Source of the DNA: Elusimicrobiota bacterium | GTDB lineage: Bacteria > Elusimicrobiota > Elusimicrobia > FEN-1173 | DNA: 38,276 nt | Reading direction: 5' to 3' | Assembly: GCA_022703335.1 (NCBI GenBank) | Contig: JAKLDV010000010.1 | Location: forward strand, 1 to 38,276 | Shown: positions 6,820 through 14,978 of the stretch, one piece after another | How the letters are laid out: every line of letters begins with the position of its first letter | Position numbering within the stretch: position 1 is the first letter of the stretch | Made by a program: the position numbers and the translations under genes | Notes under the pieces: model-generated | The model's input: only the letters and a program-made list of their open reading frames with translations | Told to the model about the DNA's origin: nothing | The model's database searches: none

Positions 6820-8106
6820 TCAAAACACCCAATCGGCTTTCGATTTCTCCTCTTCCAATATCTCCGCGATCCGTCGACGGCATTCCTCCGGAAGTCCCGT
6901 CCCGTCGTTCCGTAATTTTTTCAGATGTTTCAAAACTTCCCTCTGCACCTCGGGGCTTTCGTCCCGTTCCAGCTCGAAAAGGACGTCCACGGCCGCCGGA
7001 TCGCCGGTTTCCGCCAGCGCCGGCACAATGAGGAGCCGCGTGGTGGGATTGGCGTCCTTCGACAGCCCCCGCAGGAAGCGGAGGGCCTCCCGGGGCGCCG
7101 TTTCGTAGAGGTTCCTGACCTGGGCGGATATCCGGCCGGCCTCCACCTCCCGCTCCGGAGGGGTCACGTCCACCAACACGTCCCGGATCTCCTGTTCTCT
7201 CCGATGTAAAAACATCTGTTCCAGGAGGGTGCCCCGTTGTTTGCCCGCCGGCCCCTCTGTTTTTCCGGGAACCGGCGCGGCCTCCTGTTCCAATCCCCGG
7301 TCAAACCGACGCATCAACCGTTCCAGTTCCTCCTTATGCGTCGCCTCCATCCGACGCAGCATGTCCGACTGGGTCTCCGATTTCGCCTGAAGGGCGGCCC
7401 GTTCCGTGTCCAACCGGTTCAGTTTCTCCCGCACCGACTTCATCTCCGTTTCCAAAGCCTTCTGCCGGTTTTTCTGCAGGAGGACGGCGACCCCCAAAAA
7501 CAGGATCACTCCCAGGGACACATAACGGCCTTTTGTCTCTTCCGCCTTCTCGCGTGACGAGGAAGGAGCCGGGGCGGGCGCGGGGGACGGGACGGAAGCC
7601 GGCGCCGTCCGGACGACCGCCGGCCCTGTCGCCGCGCGGGGCGCCGCCTTGGGCGGGGCGGGCGCGGGAGGAGGAGCGGCGGGAGGAGGAACCGCCTTGC
7701 GGACGGAGTCCGAAAGGGCGGACAACTCCGAATCGAACGGAAAATATCTTTTCGCCTCCTCCACGTATTCCCACGCCCGCCGGTAGTTGCGTTTCTCGAA
7801 CTGGTCGTGGATGGCCCGAAAATAGACCTTCAACAGAAGCCGCTGGGCCTTCTCGTCGCCGCCGTTGGCCTCCAACGCCTTCTTCAACGATCCGATGGCG
7901 GCCTCATCGTTGCGGTCGATGTATTCCTTCACGCCCTGCTGAAAAAAACCCGCTCCTTCCGGTTTCACCGGGGTGTCCCCCCCGACGCGCGACGCGATCG
8001 GGACGGAAGGGACCGCCAAGAGGCCCGTCTGTTGGTCGTCGGCGAGAAGCCCGGCGACCGACAAGAAGAGAACCCCTGCCAAAAGAAACGACCGTTTCCG
8101 TTTCAT
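6820..8106 (-). CDS. TPR / proline-rich / membrane / coiled-coil / HEAT repeat protein
   Basis: A 428-residue modular protein. A signal-like N-terminus (residues 1-22) is followed by TPR-like helices (about 50-135), a proline/alanine-rich linker (about 139-185), a membrane helix (about 193-210, LGVILFLGVAVLLQ), a charged coiled coil (about 212-275) and C-terminal HEAT-type helical repeats (about 335-425). With a cleaved or anchored N-terminus, the TPR and the HEAT parts would lie on opposite sides of the inner membrane, so it may be a scaffold. Its ATG overlaps the stop of the PorV-like gene by four bases (ATGA), which ties it to that outer-membrane unit. There are no catalytic motifs. It could be an accessory factor for export or assembly of the upstream-encoded surface protein; this rests only on context. 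Confidence 0.75.
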   Translation of the reverse strand: MKRKRSFLLAGVLFLSVAGLLADDQQTGLLAVPSVPIASRVGGDTPVKPEGAGFFQQGVKEYIDRNDEAAIGSLKKALEANGGDEKAQRLLLKVYFRAIHDQFEKRNYRRAWEYVEEAKRYFPFDSELSALSDSVRKAVPPPAAPPPAPAPPKAAPRAATGPAVVRTAPASVPSPAPAPAPSSSREKAEETKGRYVSLGVILFLGVAVLLQKNRQKALETEMKSVREKLNRLDTERAALQAKSETQSDMLRRMEATHKEELERLMRRFDRGLEQEAAPVPGKTEGPAGKQRGTLLEQMFLHRREQEIRDVLVDVTPPEREVEAGRISAQVRNLYETAPREALRFLRGLSKDANPTTRLLIVPALAETGDPAAVDVLFELERDESPEVQREVLKHLKKLRNDGTGLPEECRRRIAEILEEEKSKADWVF

Positions 8107-9608
8107 GGCGTCCCCTTGGCGGCCGCCGGCTCCGAAAGTTCCAAAACGTCGCGGAGCCTCTCGTAGAGCCGTTGGGCCTCCTGATTTTCCGGCGAAATCC
8201 TAACGACTTTCAACAAATGTTTTTCGGCCCCCTCGTAATTCAGTTCCTCCAGGTAGATCTGCGCCTGCGTCAGGCTGGCCAACACCTGGGCGTCGGCGAA
8301 TTCGCGGTCGCGGAGGAGGGCCATTTTGGCCATCTCCAAAGCTTCCCGGTACTGTCCGGCGTCGTAGAAACCCTTCGCCTGCCGGCAAAACCCTTCCGCG
8401 GCGATCCGGGCCTCGCGCCGCTCGATCTCCCGGCGGAGATTCAACGCCGTTGGATCCTCCGGCCGTTCGTCCAGCACGCGCCGGAGCCGTCGTTTGCTCT
8501 CGTCGTATTTCGCGTTTTCGAAAAGGAGCTGGGCCTCCAAAAGGAGGGTCCTCAACTCCGCCTCGCGCGCCAACCGGACTTTTTCCTTTTGGACCTCGTC
8601 CTTCATGGCGTCCAGTTCGGCCTCCCGCGCATGGACTTTCCGCCATTCCGACGCCAACTTCTTCTCGGCGAGAGGCGAGAGGACGCCGTAGCGCAGGCTG
8701 ATGCCGAAATGATGAACGACCGCCAGCTCATGAAAAGAGGCGGCGTAATCAAAACGCGCCGGCCCCTTCTCGATCCCCCATCCGAAAGAGTATTCCCTGT
8801 GGTTGAACCCCACGCGCAAGGTCAGAGGCAGGGGCGCGGTGGGCAACAGCAGAGCCTCCAACCCGCCGCCCCAACGGGCGATCCGCCGGCCCCCCAAGCC
8901 GTGATAGACGTCGTATTCGCCGGTCCAGGAAAAATGCCGGCCGAAAATCCGGTAGCCGTACGTCCCTCCCAGGCGCATCACCGCCGGGAACCGATCGGTG
9001 GCGGTATTGAGCCGAAGTTCGGGCGGCACGAGGTTCTGAACGGCGGCGCCGCAGGAAAAAGATTCGGAGAGTTTCACCCTCACCCCCGCGTCCAGCCCCA
9101 CGCCGGTGGCCGAATATTCCGCCACCGACTGGGACACCGCTTTCAAGTTGACCCCCCCGCTCCATCGCTCTGAAACCTGCGCCCCGTAGGAAAGGAGGAA
9201 CGCGAAATCCTGCTCGTCGAAACTTCCCTGGGACTGTCCCAGGAAATCCGTTTTCTCCGCCTCACCCGAGCCGAGATGAAGGAGCGTCACGCCGACGCTC
9301 TGTTTCGGCGTGAGGGGATGCGCCACCGCCAGGCTCTGGAATTGGCCGGCGGAGAAAAGCGGCGACATGGAGAACACCGCCTCTCCCATGGGATTCCCCG
9401 CAATGCCCGCGGGGTTGGCGTAAGCGGACGCCGCTCCCGGAAACGACACCGAGGCGTTCCCCAACCCGGCGTCCCGGGCGCTGGCGGCCAACGCCGTGAG
9501 CCACTCGCCGGCCAAACCGGCGTTGGCCGGCCGGTCGCGGAACGGCACATTCACGCCGGCCCAGACGGGGACGCCGCAAAAGAGAAGCAGGGGCAAAAGC
9601 CGCCTCAC
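8103..9608 (-). CDS. PorV/PorQ-like outer-membrane beta-barrel with C-terminal coiled-coil/TPR region
   Basis: A 501-residue protein. The start is taken as GTG 9608, which overlaps the preceding TGA by four bases (GTGA) and gives a clean signal peptide (RRLLPLLLFCGVPVWAG); the longer frame upstream is just the antiparallel reading of the neighbour. The mature N-terminus has GLGNASVSFPGAASAYANPAGIAG, the start pattern of the PorV/PorQ family. Strand-like repeats run to about residue 300. A charged coiled coil (about 315-365) and TPR-like helices (about 375-490) follow. PorV works in the type IX secretion pathway, carrying substrates with a C-terminal signal to the surface; PorQ is its relative. 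Here the gene directly follows one for a protein with a FlgD-like C-terminal domain. The barrel-TPR fusion suggests a periplasmic or peptidoglycan-side contact. Confidence 0.78.
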   Translation of the reverse strand: MRRLLPLLLFCGVPVWAGVNVPFRDRPANAGLAGEWLTALAASARDAGLGNASVSFPGAASAYANPAGIAGNPMGEAVFSMSPLFSAGQFQSLAVAHPLTPKQSVGVTLLHLGSGEAEKTDFLGQSQGSFDEQDFAFLLSYGAQVSERWSGGVNLKAVSQSVAEYSATGVGLDAGVRVKLSESFSCGAAVQNLVPPELRLNTATDRFPAVMRLGGTYGYRIFGRHFSWTGEYDVYHGLGGRRIARWGGGLEALLLPTAPLPLTLRVGFNHREYSFGWGIEKGPARFDYAASFHELAVVHHFGISLRYGVLSPLAEKKLASEWRKVHAREAELDAMKDEVQKEKVRLAREAELRTLLLEAQLLFENAKYDESKRRLRRVLDERPEDPTALNLRREIERREARIAAEGFCRQAKGFYDAGQYREALEMAKMALLRDREFADAQVLASLTQAQIYLEELNYEGAEKHLLKVVRISPENQEAQRLYERLRDVLELSEPAAAKGTP

Positions 9609-12600
9609 TTGACCACCCCGATCCGGCGGATCTCCCGACGCGCGCCGGAAGACGATTCCGCCCGGATCTCGGCCAAATACATGCCGTCGGCCACCACCTC
9701 GTCCCGGCCGTTCCGGCCGTCCCAAAGGACCTCGTTGGTATATCCCACCGCCGTTCCGACGCCGCCGGGGGCCCCTTTCTCCGCTTCATATTCGCGCACC
9801 AAATCCCCCCACAGCGTGTAGATGCGGAGGGTGACGTGGGCGTCCTCCGTGAGCGCGTACCGAATGCGCGTGGTCTCCCGGCCGGCGGCGAACGGATTGG
9901 GGAAATTCGTCACGCTCGAAAGCGGCGCCAAGACCGAAGGGGAGGCCACAAGGCTGAACACGGAAAAGCCCCGGACCGAACCGCGCGCCTCGCCCGAACC
10001 CGCCGCCTCCTGGCGGGGGATCAGTTCCCAGCGCCCCTGCGGACCGTTGAGCGAAACGATCTTCACGTAATCCGCCTCCAGCACCGGCGCGCCCCGAGCA
10101 GCCGATGGCGACGCGGAATACCGGAAGACGAGGCGGCTTTCCACATCGTCGCTGGGGAGCACGCGGCCGGAGAGATCCCGCACCTGCACGTTCCAGGCGG
10201 GACTGCGGATCGTCCGGAGCAGCCGGTCACCGAGAGAATCCCGGTTCGCCCGCTGGATCAACTCCCCTTGGGAGACCCGGGCGTCCTCAAAAAAAAGATA
10301 CCCGTCCGGAGGCCGTCCCGAGACCGTCTCCACGGACAGGAGCCGGTCCGGACTCTTCGCCTTATGTCGGAAAAGGCGGAAATTTTCCACCGCGCTGTCC
10401 GTCTCCGCCGAATACACGTCCCGCGCCGTCACCCGCCAGTAATAGGTGGTGTCCATGGCCAGACTGCCGAGCGGCGGGGTGTAGAGAGGATCGCGCAGAT
10501 CGACGACGGCGGCGCCGGCCAGGGCGGGGTCCGTGGAATACCGCAGGGTATAAAACACCGCGTCTCCGTCCGGATCCACCCCGGCCTCCCACGCGAACGA
10601 CACGTCAAAAACGGCGGGGTCGTCGTCCGCCAGCGGACGGAGCAATCGGAATGGCCGGGGTGGGTTGGAATTATGGACGGCGAACTCCGGCGTCACGACC
10701 GTATGCCCCAGCGGCGGTTCCCCGGAATCCGTGGCCTCCAACATGAGCCGGTAGCCGGCCTTGTTGGGCCATTCTCTCGTTCTCAAAACATACGTTGTGG
10801 CGGAGGTGTTCAGCACCAAGGGGATAAAACCCGCGCCGGTGTGGGTGGAAAAGTAGAGGTTGAACGTGTGGGTGTTGAACGTGTTGGGGTCGAGCGCCCG
10901 CCATCGCACGGCGAAATCGCCGGAAACGGGCTGGCCGTTCAGCGGAGCCAAAAAACTCGCCACCGGCGGCTCGTTCACGTTGTCCACGCGAAAGTCCCCG
11001 TCCGACACGGCGGAGGAGACGAACCCGCCCTGGTCCACCGCCTGCACCTTGACCCGGTAGGCGGTTCCGTTGGAAACGCTCCGGGAATCCCAGAGGAAAG
11101 ACGTCGTGCCCATGGGGAGGCTCGCCAACAGGGCGGGGAACCCTTGGCCGCCGTCGGGGGAGAGAGAGACCGATACGGAAAAAGTGCCGGCCGGATTGGG
11201 ATCGGAAGCGATCCAAACGATGGTGGCGATCTGCGTGACGAACGCCCCCCCGTTGGGATAAACGAGCGCCACGTGGGGCGGGGCGTTGGTGAACGCCACG
11301 GGACTGACGGAGGAAAGCGCGGAAAGGTTCCCCACCTCATCCTCGGTTTTAACGGCGAAATAATACGTGGCGGCGTCGCTCAGCCCGGAAACGGCCGTTT
11401 GCAACGCCTGGGCCGGATCCGCGGAAAAATTGAACGTCCGTTCCGCGGCCGCCTGCCAATCCGGTTCCGTGAGAATGGGACCGGAAACGGAATACCGCAC
11501 GCGGCACAACCCGTTGTCGACCCGCCCCTTGTCGTCTCCCGGGAAAATCCAGGACAGGACGACCGACCCGTTGGCCGCGCCCATGGCGGCCGCGAGCTGC
11601 GTCACCGGAGAAGGCGGGGTGTGGGTATCGAGGAGCAACTGAAACGGCGACGACCAATCGCCGTAGAGACCGGCCTCGTCCCGGCCGCGGACGCGCCAAT
11701 ACCAGGTGCCTTCGGTCAGCAACGTGGTGGTGGAGAACGAGGCGTCGGCAAGACCGTCCCGGGAAATATCGGGCGACGCGAACCCGGGATCGTCGTCCGC
11801 CTGGAACTGATAGCGCAGGGCGGTATCGCCGTCCTGGTCCGCCACGGGATTCCAGGCAAACACCGGGGTGTCGTCGTTGAGCCGAGACCGGTCGGCCGGA
11901 GAGAGCAGCGTGGGCCGGAACGGCGCCCGGTTGAAAACGATCTTGAACTGGGACGCCCAGGGTCGCGCCGGAACATCCTCGACGGAGAACGAACTTCTCA
12001 GCAAGAGGAACCGCCGGTCCCCGTGTCCCGCCCAAATGGTCTGAGCCGCGGCGGAAGCGACGTAGAAGGTCTGCGAAGACCCGTCCGGGCCGGAAAAATC
12101 GTTGAACGTCACCCCGTCGGTCGAAGAAGCCAACTGAAAAGAAACCGTGCTCCCCTCCACAACAGCCGAAAGACCTCCCCAGCGGATCGGCGCCGGCAGA
12201 CCGGCCGGAAAACTTTCCCAGGAATCCACCCGGGGCGAAGTCCACGTGCCGGTGGACGCGAAGGTGTAATACCGCAGAAGGTTGGAGCTGACGTCCCTCC
12301 TTCCGGCGAACAGCATGCCCCGCTGACGCACCGTATCGTAGGCCATGCCGTGGCCGTAACGACCGGGAGGAGCCCCGACCTCGCGGTCGAACTCCTGCCA
12401 ACGGTCTTTTCCGAAATGATAGAACCGAATGTCCCCGAGATACGTGGCGACCGCGTCACGGCCGCCGAAGAGAACCGTCTGGCCGTGGCGCGCGTCGTAC
12501 AGCAGGGCGGCCTCGCTGCGCGGCCCGGGGGGCGAGGAGGGAGACTTCTGTTCCCACCCCATGCCGGAGACGTCCAGCGCCCAAGTATCGCCGTAGATCT

Positions 12601-13372
12601 CCGAGAACTCCCATCCGTTCCGGCGGCCGCCGAACAGGATTATCCGCCGGGCGCTCCGGTCGTAAGCCATGCAGGAACCCATGCGCACACCGGGGGAAGG
12701 CGTCGGGCTCCATCGGGACCAGCTCGAGGCGGCCACGTCGAACACCCAGGTGTGGGCGTTGACCGTAATCCCCTCAACCCCCTCCCCGCCGAAGAGCACC
12801 ACTTTGTCCTGGTCCGCGTCGTAGGCCATGGCAAAGAAAGCCCGCGCCTCGGGGGCGTCCGGAGAGGCCACAAAGGTCCATGTGTCCTGAACCACGTCGT
12901 ACATCCAGGTGTCGTTTAAATAACCGCCCGACGCATCGAGCCCGCCGAAAAGGAGGAATTTATCCCCCGCCCAGACGAGTCCATGGCCGTAGCGCGCCGC
13001 CGGGCCGCCGGCCGGAACATGTTCCGTCCAGCCGGAGGAGGGATCATACACCCACGTATCATCGAATTTCAGATCGTTCTGATCGTGCCCGCCGAAGACG
13101 ACCGCTTTCCCACGGGCCTCGTCGAAGGCGAAACCCGCGTGGTAGCGCGCCGGCATGGGCGAGGAGGCGGACCCCCACAGCCCGGCCAAAGTCAAATACC
13201 CCGCCTCCACTTCCGTGTCCGATGTTTGCCCTGAAAAAAAATTTCCCGAATCGAAAATCTTTTCCGACGCCCCCTGGCCCCCGACGGGCGCCAGAAAGAG
13301 GGCGGCGGCGAAGAACCCGGTGAAACCGGCTCTCTCCAAAACGGACCTCCCTGTCTCCCGGCCGATGCCCAT
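9605..13372 (-). CDS. Large secreted Kelch / fibronectin-III-like protein with FlgD-like C-terminal domain
   Basis: A 1255-residue exported protein. A signal peptide (about 1-35, basic start, then FTGFFAAALFL) precedes a Kelch beta-propeller (about 75-370) with FGG repeats near residues 93, 142, 194, 247 and 302, each followed by a DTW-type blade end. Residues about 480-1000 hold several Ig/Fn3-like modules with repeated YYWRV or WYWRV and DPDGD strings. The last 100 residues (from NFPNPF, about 1157) match the FlgD-like Ig domain found at the C-terminus of many exported proteins: TRIRYAL, VTLRIYTLWGDLVR, LWDGRNGRDEVVADGMYLAEI. Such tails are sorting or anchoring domains in Bacteroidota and several uncultivated phyla. 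GGAG lies six bases before the ATG. Likely a cell-surface or secreted binding protein; the ligand is unknown. Confidence 0.85.
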   Translation of the reverse strand: MGIGRETGRSVLERAGFTGFFAAALFLAPVGGQGASEKIFDSGNFFSGQTSDTEVEAGYLTLAGLWGSASSPMPARYHAGFAFDEARGKAVVFGGHDQNDLKFDDTWVYDPSSGWTEHVPAGGPAARYGHGLVWAGDKFLLFGGLDASGGYLNDTWMYDVVQDTWTFVASPDAPEARAFFAMAYDADQDKVVLFGGEGVEGITVNAHTWVFDVAASSWSRWSPTPSPGVRMGSCMAYDRSARRIILFGGRRNGWEFSEIYGDTWALDVSGMGWEQKSPSSPPGPRSEAALLYDARHGQTVLFGGRDAVATYLGDIRFYHFGKDRWQEFDREVGAPPGRYGHGMAYDTVRQRGMLFAGRRDVSSNLLRYYTFASTGTWTSPRVDSWESFPAGLPAPIRWGGLSAVVEGSTVSFQLASSTDGVTFNDFSGPDGSSQTFYVASAAAQTIWAGHGDRRFLLLRSSFSVEDVPARPWASQFKIVFNRAPFRPTLLSPADRSRLNDDTPVFAWNPVADQDGDTALRYQFQADDDPGFASPDISRDGLADASFSTTTLLTEGTWYWRVRGRDEAGLYGDWSSPFQLLLDTHTPPSPVTQLAAAMGAANGSVVLSWIFPGDDKGRVDNGLCRVRYSVSGPILTEPDWQAAAERTFNFSADPAQALQTAVSGLSDAATYYFAVKTEDEVGNLSALSSVSPVAFTNAPPHVALVYPNGGAFVTQIATIVWIASDPNPAGTFSVSVSLSPDGGQGFPALLASLPMGTTSFLWDSRSVSNGTAYRVKVQAVDQGGFVSSAVSDGDFRVDNVNEPPVASFLAPLNGQPVSGDFAVRWRALDPNTFNTHTFNLYFSTHTGAGFIPLVLNTSATTYVLRTREWPNKAGYRLMLEATDSGEPPLGHTVVTPEFAVHNSNPPRPFRLLRPLADDDPAVFDVSFAWEAGVDPDGDAVFYTLRYSTDPALAGAAVVDLRDPLYTPPLGSLAMDTTYYWRVTARDVYSAETDSAVENFRLFRHKAKSPDRLLSVETVSGRPPDGYLFFEDARVSQGELIQRANRDSLGDRLLRTIRSPAWNVQVRDLSGRVLPSDDVESRLVFRYSASPSAARGAPVLEADYVKIVSLNGPQGRWELIPRQEAAGSGEARGSVRGFSVFSLVASPSVLAPLSSVTNFPNPFAAGRETTRIRYALTEDAHVTLRIYTLWGDLVREYEAEKGAPGGVGTAVGYTNEVLWDGRNGRDEVVADGMYLAEIRAESSSGARREIRRIGVVK

Positions 13373-13425
13373 CGTTCACTCCGTTCTTGATTTGCCCGCC
13401 TCCAAAACATCTTCCACGGAACGCC

Positions 13426-13806
13426 CTATCCCAACACTTCCCGCAACTTTTCCAAAAGTTGCGCCACCCGAAACGGTTTCTCCAAATAGGCGGCCACGCG
13501 AAAATCCTGCCGCACCTCCAACAACTCCCGGAGATGCCCCTTGCCGGTGACCACGAAAACGGGTATTTCCCGTGTTTCCGGGTTTTCCTTCAAGCGCGCG
13601 TTGACGGAAATGCCGTCCAATTTCGGCATCATCAGGTCCAACACGATGGCGTCGGGCCGGAGGGACGGCACCTTCTCCAAGGCCTCGACGCCGTTGGCGG
13701 CCGTTTCGGCGGCATACCCGTTCTTCTCCAAAGCCGTCTTCAACACGAACACCACGTCCGGCTCGTCGTCCACGATCAAAACCGTTTTCTTATCACCCGT
13801 CGTCAT
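13426..13806 (-). CDS. Single-domain response regulator (CheY-like receiver)
   Basis: A 126-residue stand-alone receiver domain. D13/D14 (VDDEPD), phosphoacceptor D57 (IVLDLMMPK), T87 and K110 (LEKPF) are all present, so it can be phosphorylated. There is no output domain. The start is ATG 13806, which overlaps the stop of the upstream kinase by four bases (ATGA); the longer frame to 14046 is non-coding reading inside that kinase. As the last gene of the signalling operon it may pass phosphate within the relay or act by protein contact. Confidence 0.88.
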   Translation of the reverse strand: MTTGDKKTVLIVDDEPDVVFVLKTALEKNGYAAETAANGVEALEKVPSLRPDAIVLDLMMPKLDGISVNARLKENPETREIPVFVVTGKGHLRELLEVRQDFRVAAYLEKPFRVAQLLEKLREVLG

Positions 13807-14945
13807 GTTTTCCCCTCCGCCCCCGTCGTTTCCCTGTGTTTCGGCAGCTCCACATGGAAACGGCTCCCGTTTCCCAAACGACTCTCCATCCAGACATGTC
13901 CGCCGTGCATCCGCACGATCCCGTCGACGATCGCCAGCCCGATGCCGGACCCGCCCGCCTCGCGCGTATCCGAGGAGTCCACCTGGTAGAAGCGTTCGAA
14001 TATCTTTCCCTGGTGTTCCGGTGCGACCCCCTTCCCCGTGTCCCACACGCTCAGCCTCACCCGGCCGTCCTGCTCTGACAATTCAATCCCCACCTTCCCC
14101 CCCGGCGGGGTGAATTTCGCGGCATTCCCCAGAAGATTCACCAACACCTGCTGTATTTGCCCCGCGTCCACCTCCGCCATCAGCGACGGCAGTCCCTCCG
14201 GCAGAGGTTCCACCGAAATCCCGTTCTTCGTAAACAAGGGCCTCAGGTCCTTTTCGGTTCGTCGCGTCAGCTCGGTGATGTCCACGGGCAAAAAAACCGG
14301 GCGGAGCGTCCCTCTCTCCATACGAGAGAAATCGAGCACGTTGCCGACCATTTCCCGCAGCCGGTCGTAGTTGTTCTGCACCACCTCCCGCAATTTCGCC
14401 GATGTCGCGCTGTCCGAGGGGCCGTCCCAGAGGAGTTCCAGGGCCGCCCCCATGGCGAACAGAGGCGTGCGCAACTCATGCGACACGTTCGACACGAACT
14501 CCGACTTCAGCCGGTCCAGTTCCTGATGGCGCACGATGGTTTTTCGAAGCCGTCCCATTTCCAGACGTTGTTCTTCGTGGTCCGAACAGCGTTTCGCCAC
14601 GGCCACGATCTCCTCCAGGTTGCACGGCTTGCACACATAATCGCAGGCCCCCAAATGCAGGCACTCCACCGCCCCTTCGACCGTCGCCACGCCCGTGATG
14701 ATGTTGACGCAGGAGGGGTATTGGGTGTCTTTGATGTGCTTCAAAAGATCCAGCCCGCTCATTTCAGGCATCTTTAAATCGGTGAAGACGATTTGAACCG
14801 GGTGTTCCTGAAGTTTCCGCAAAGCCTCCCGGCCGCTGGCGGCCGAAAAAACGTTGAAACCGCATTTGCTCAGGACCCGGCCCCAAACGGCGCGGATCAT
14901 CTCCTCGTCGTCCACCACCAAGACATTTTTAGAAGCATCTCCCAT
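13803..14945 (-). CDS. Receiver-first soluble histidine kinase (REC-HisKA-HATPase_c)
   Basis: A 380-residue cytoplasmic protein. Residues 7-120 are a receiver with D12/D13, phosphoacceptor D56 (VFTDLKMPE), T84 and K106. Residues about 145-210 are HisKA with H156 in VSHELRTPL. Residues about 250-368 are the ATPase domain with N270/N274, D302-x-G-K-G and GGSGIGLA (331-338). All key residues are present. Receiver-first kinases of this form commonly act as relay steps: phosphorylation of the receiver tunes the kinase, which then phosphorylates another regulator, here probably the 126-residue receiver that overlaps its stop. It has no membrane segment, so its input must come from another protein of the operon. 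Confidence 0.9.
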   Translation of the reverse strand: MGDASKNVLVVDDEEMIRAVWGRVLSKCGFNVFSAASGREALRKLQEHPVQIVFTDLKMPEMSGLDLLKHIKDTQYPSCVNIITGVATVEGAVECLHLGACDYVCKPCNLEEIVAVAKRCSDHEEQRLEMGRLRKTIVRHQELDRLKSEFVSNVSHELRTPLFAMGAALELLWDGPSDSATSAKLREVVQNNYDRLREMVGNVLDFSRMERGTLRPVFLPVDITELTRRTEKDLRPLFTKNGISVEPLPEGLPSLMAEVDAGQIQQVLVNLLGNAAKFTPPGGKVGIELSEQDGRVRLSVWDTGKGVAPEHQGKIFERFYQVDSSDTREAGGSGIGLAIVDGIVRMHGGHVWMESRLGNGSRFHVELPKHRETTGAEGKT

Positions 14946-14978
14946 GTTCGCGCCCCCCCCGGTTTTTTCAGACCGGCC

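Noticed and set aside
7533-9173. A 546-residue plus-strand open frame
   Set aside because: Spans two real minus-strand genes in antisense and has no coherent domain or start signal.
9836-12919. A 1027-residue open frame on the plus strand
   Set aside because: It is antisense to the Kelch/Fn3 gene; the translation is rich in Arg, Gly, Pro and His with no domain pattern, as expected for the shadow of a GC-rich gene.
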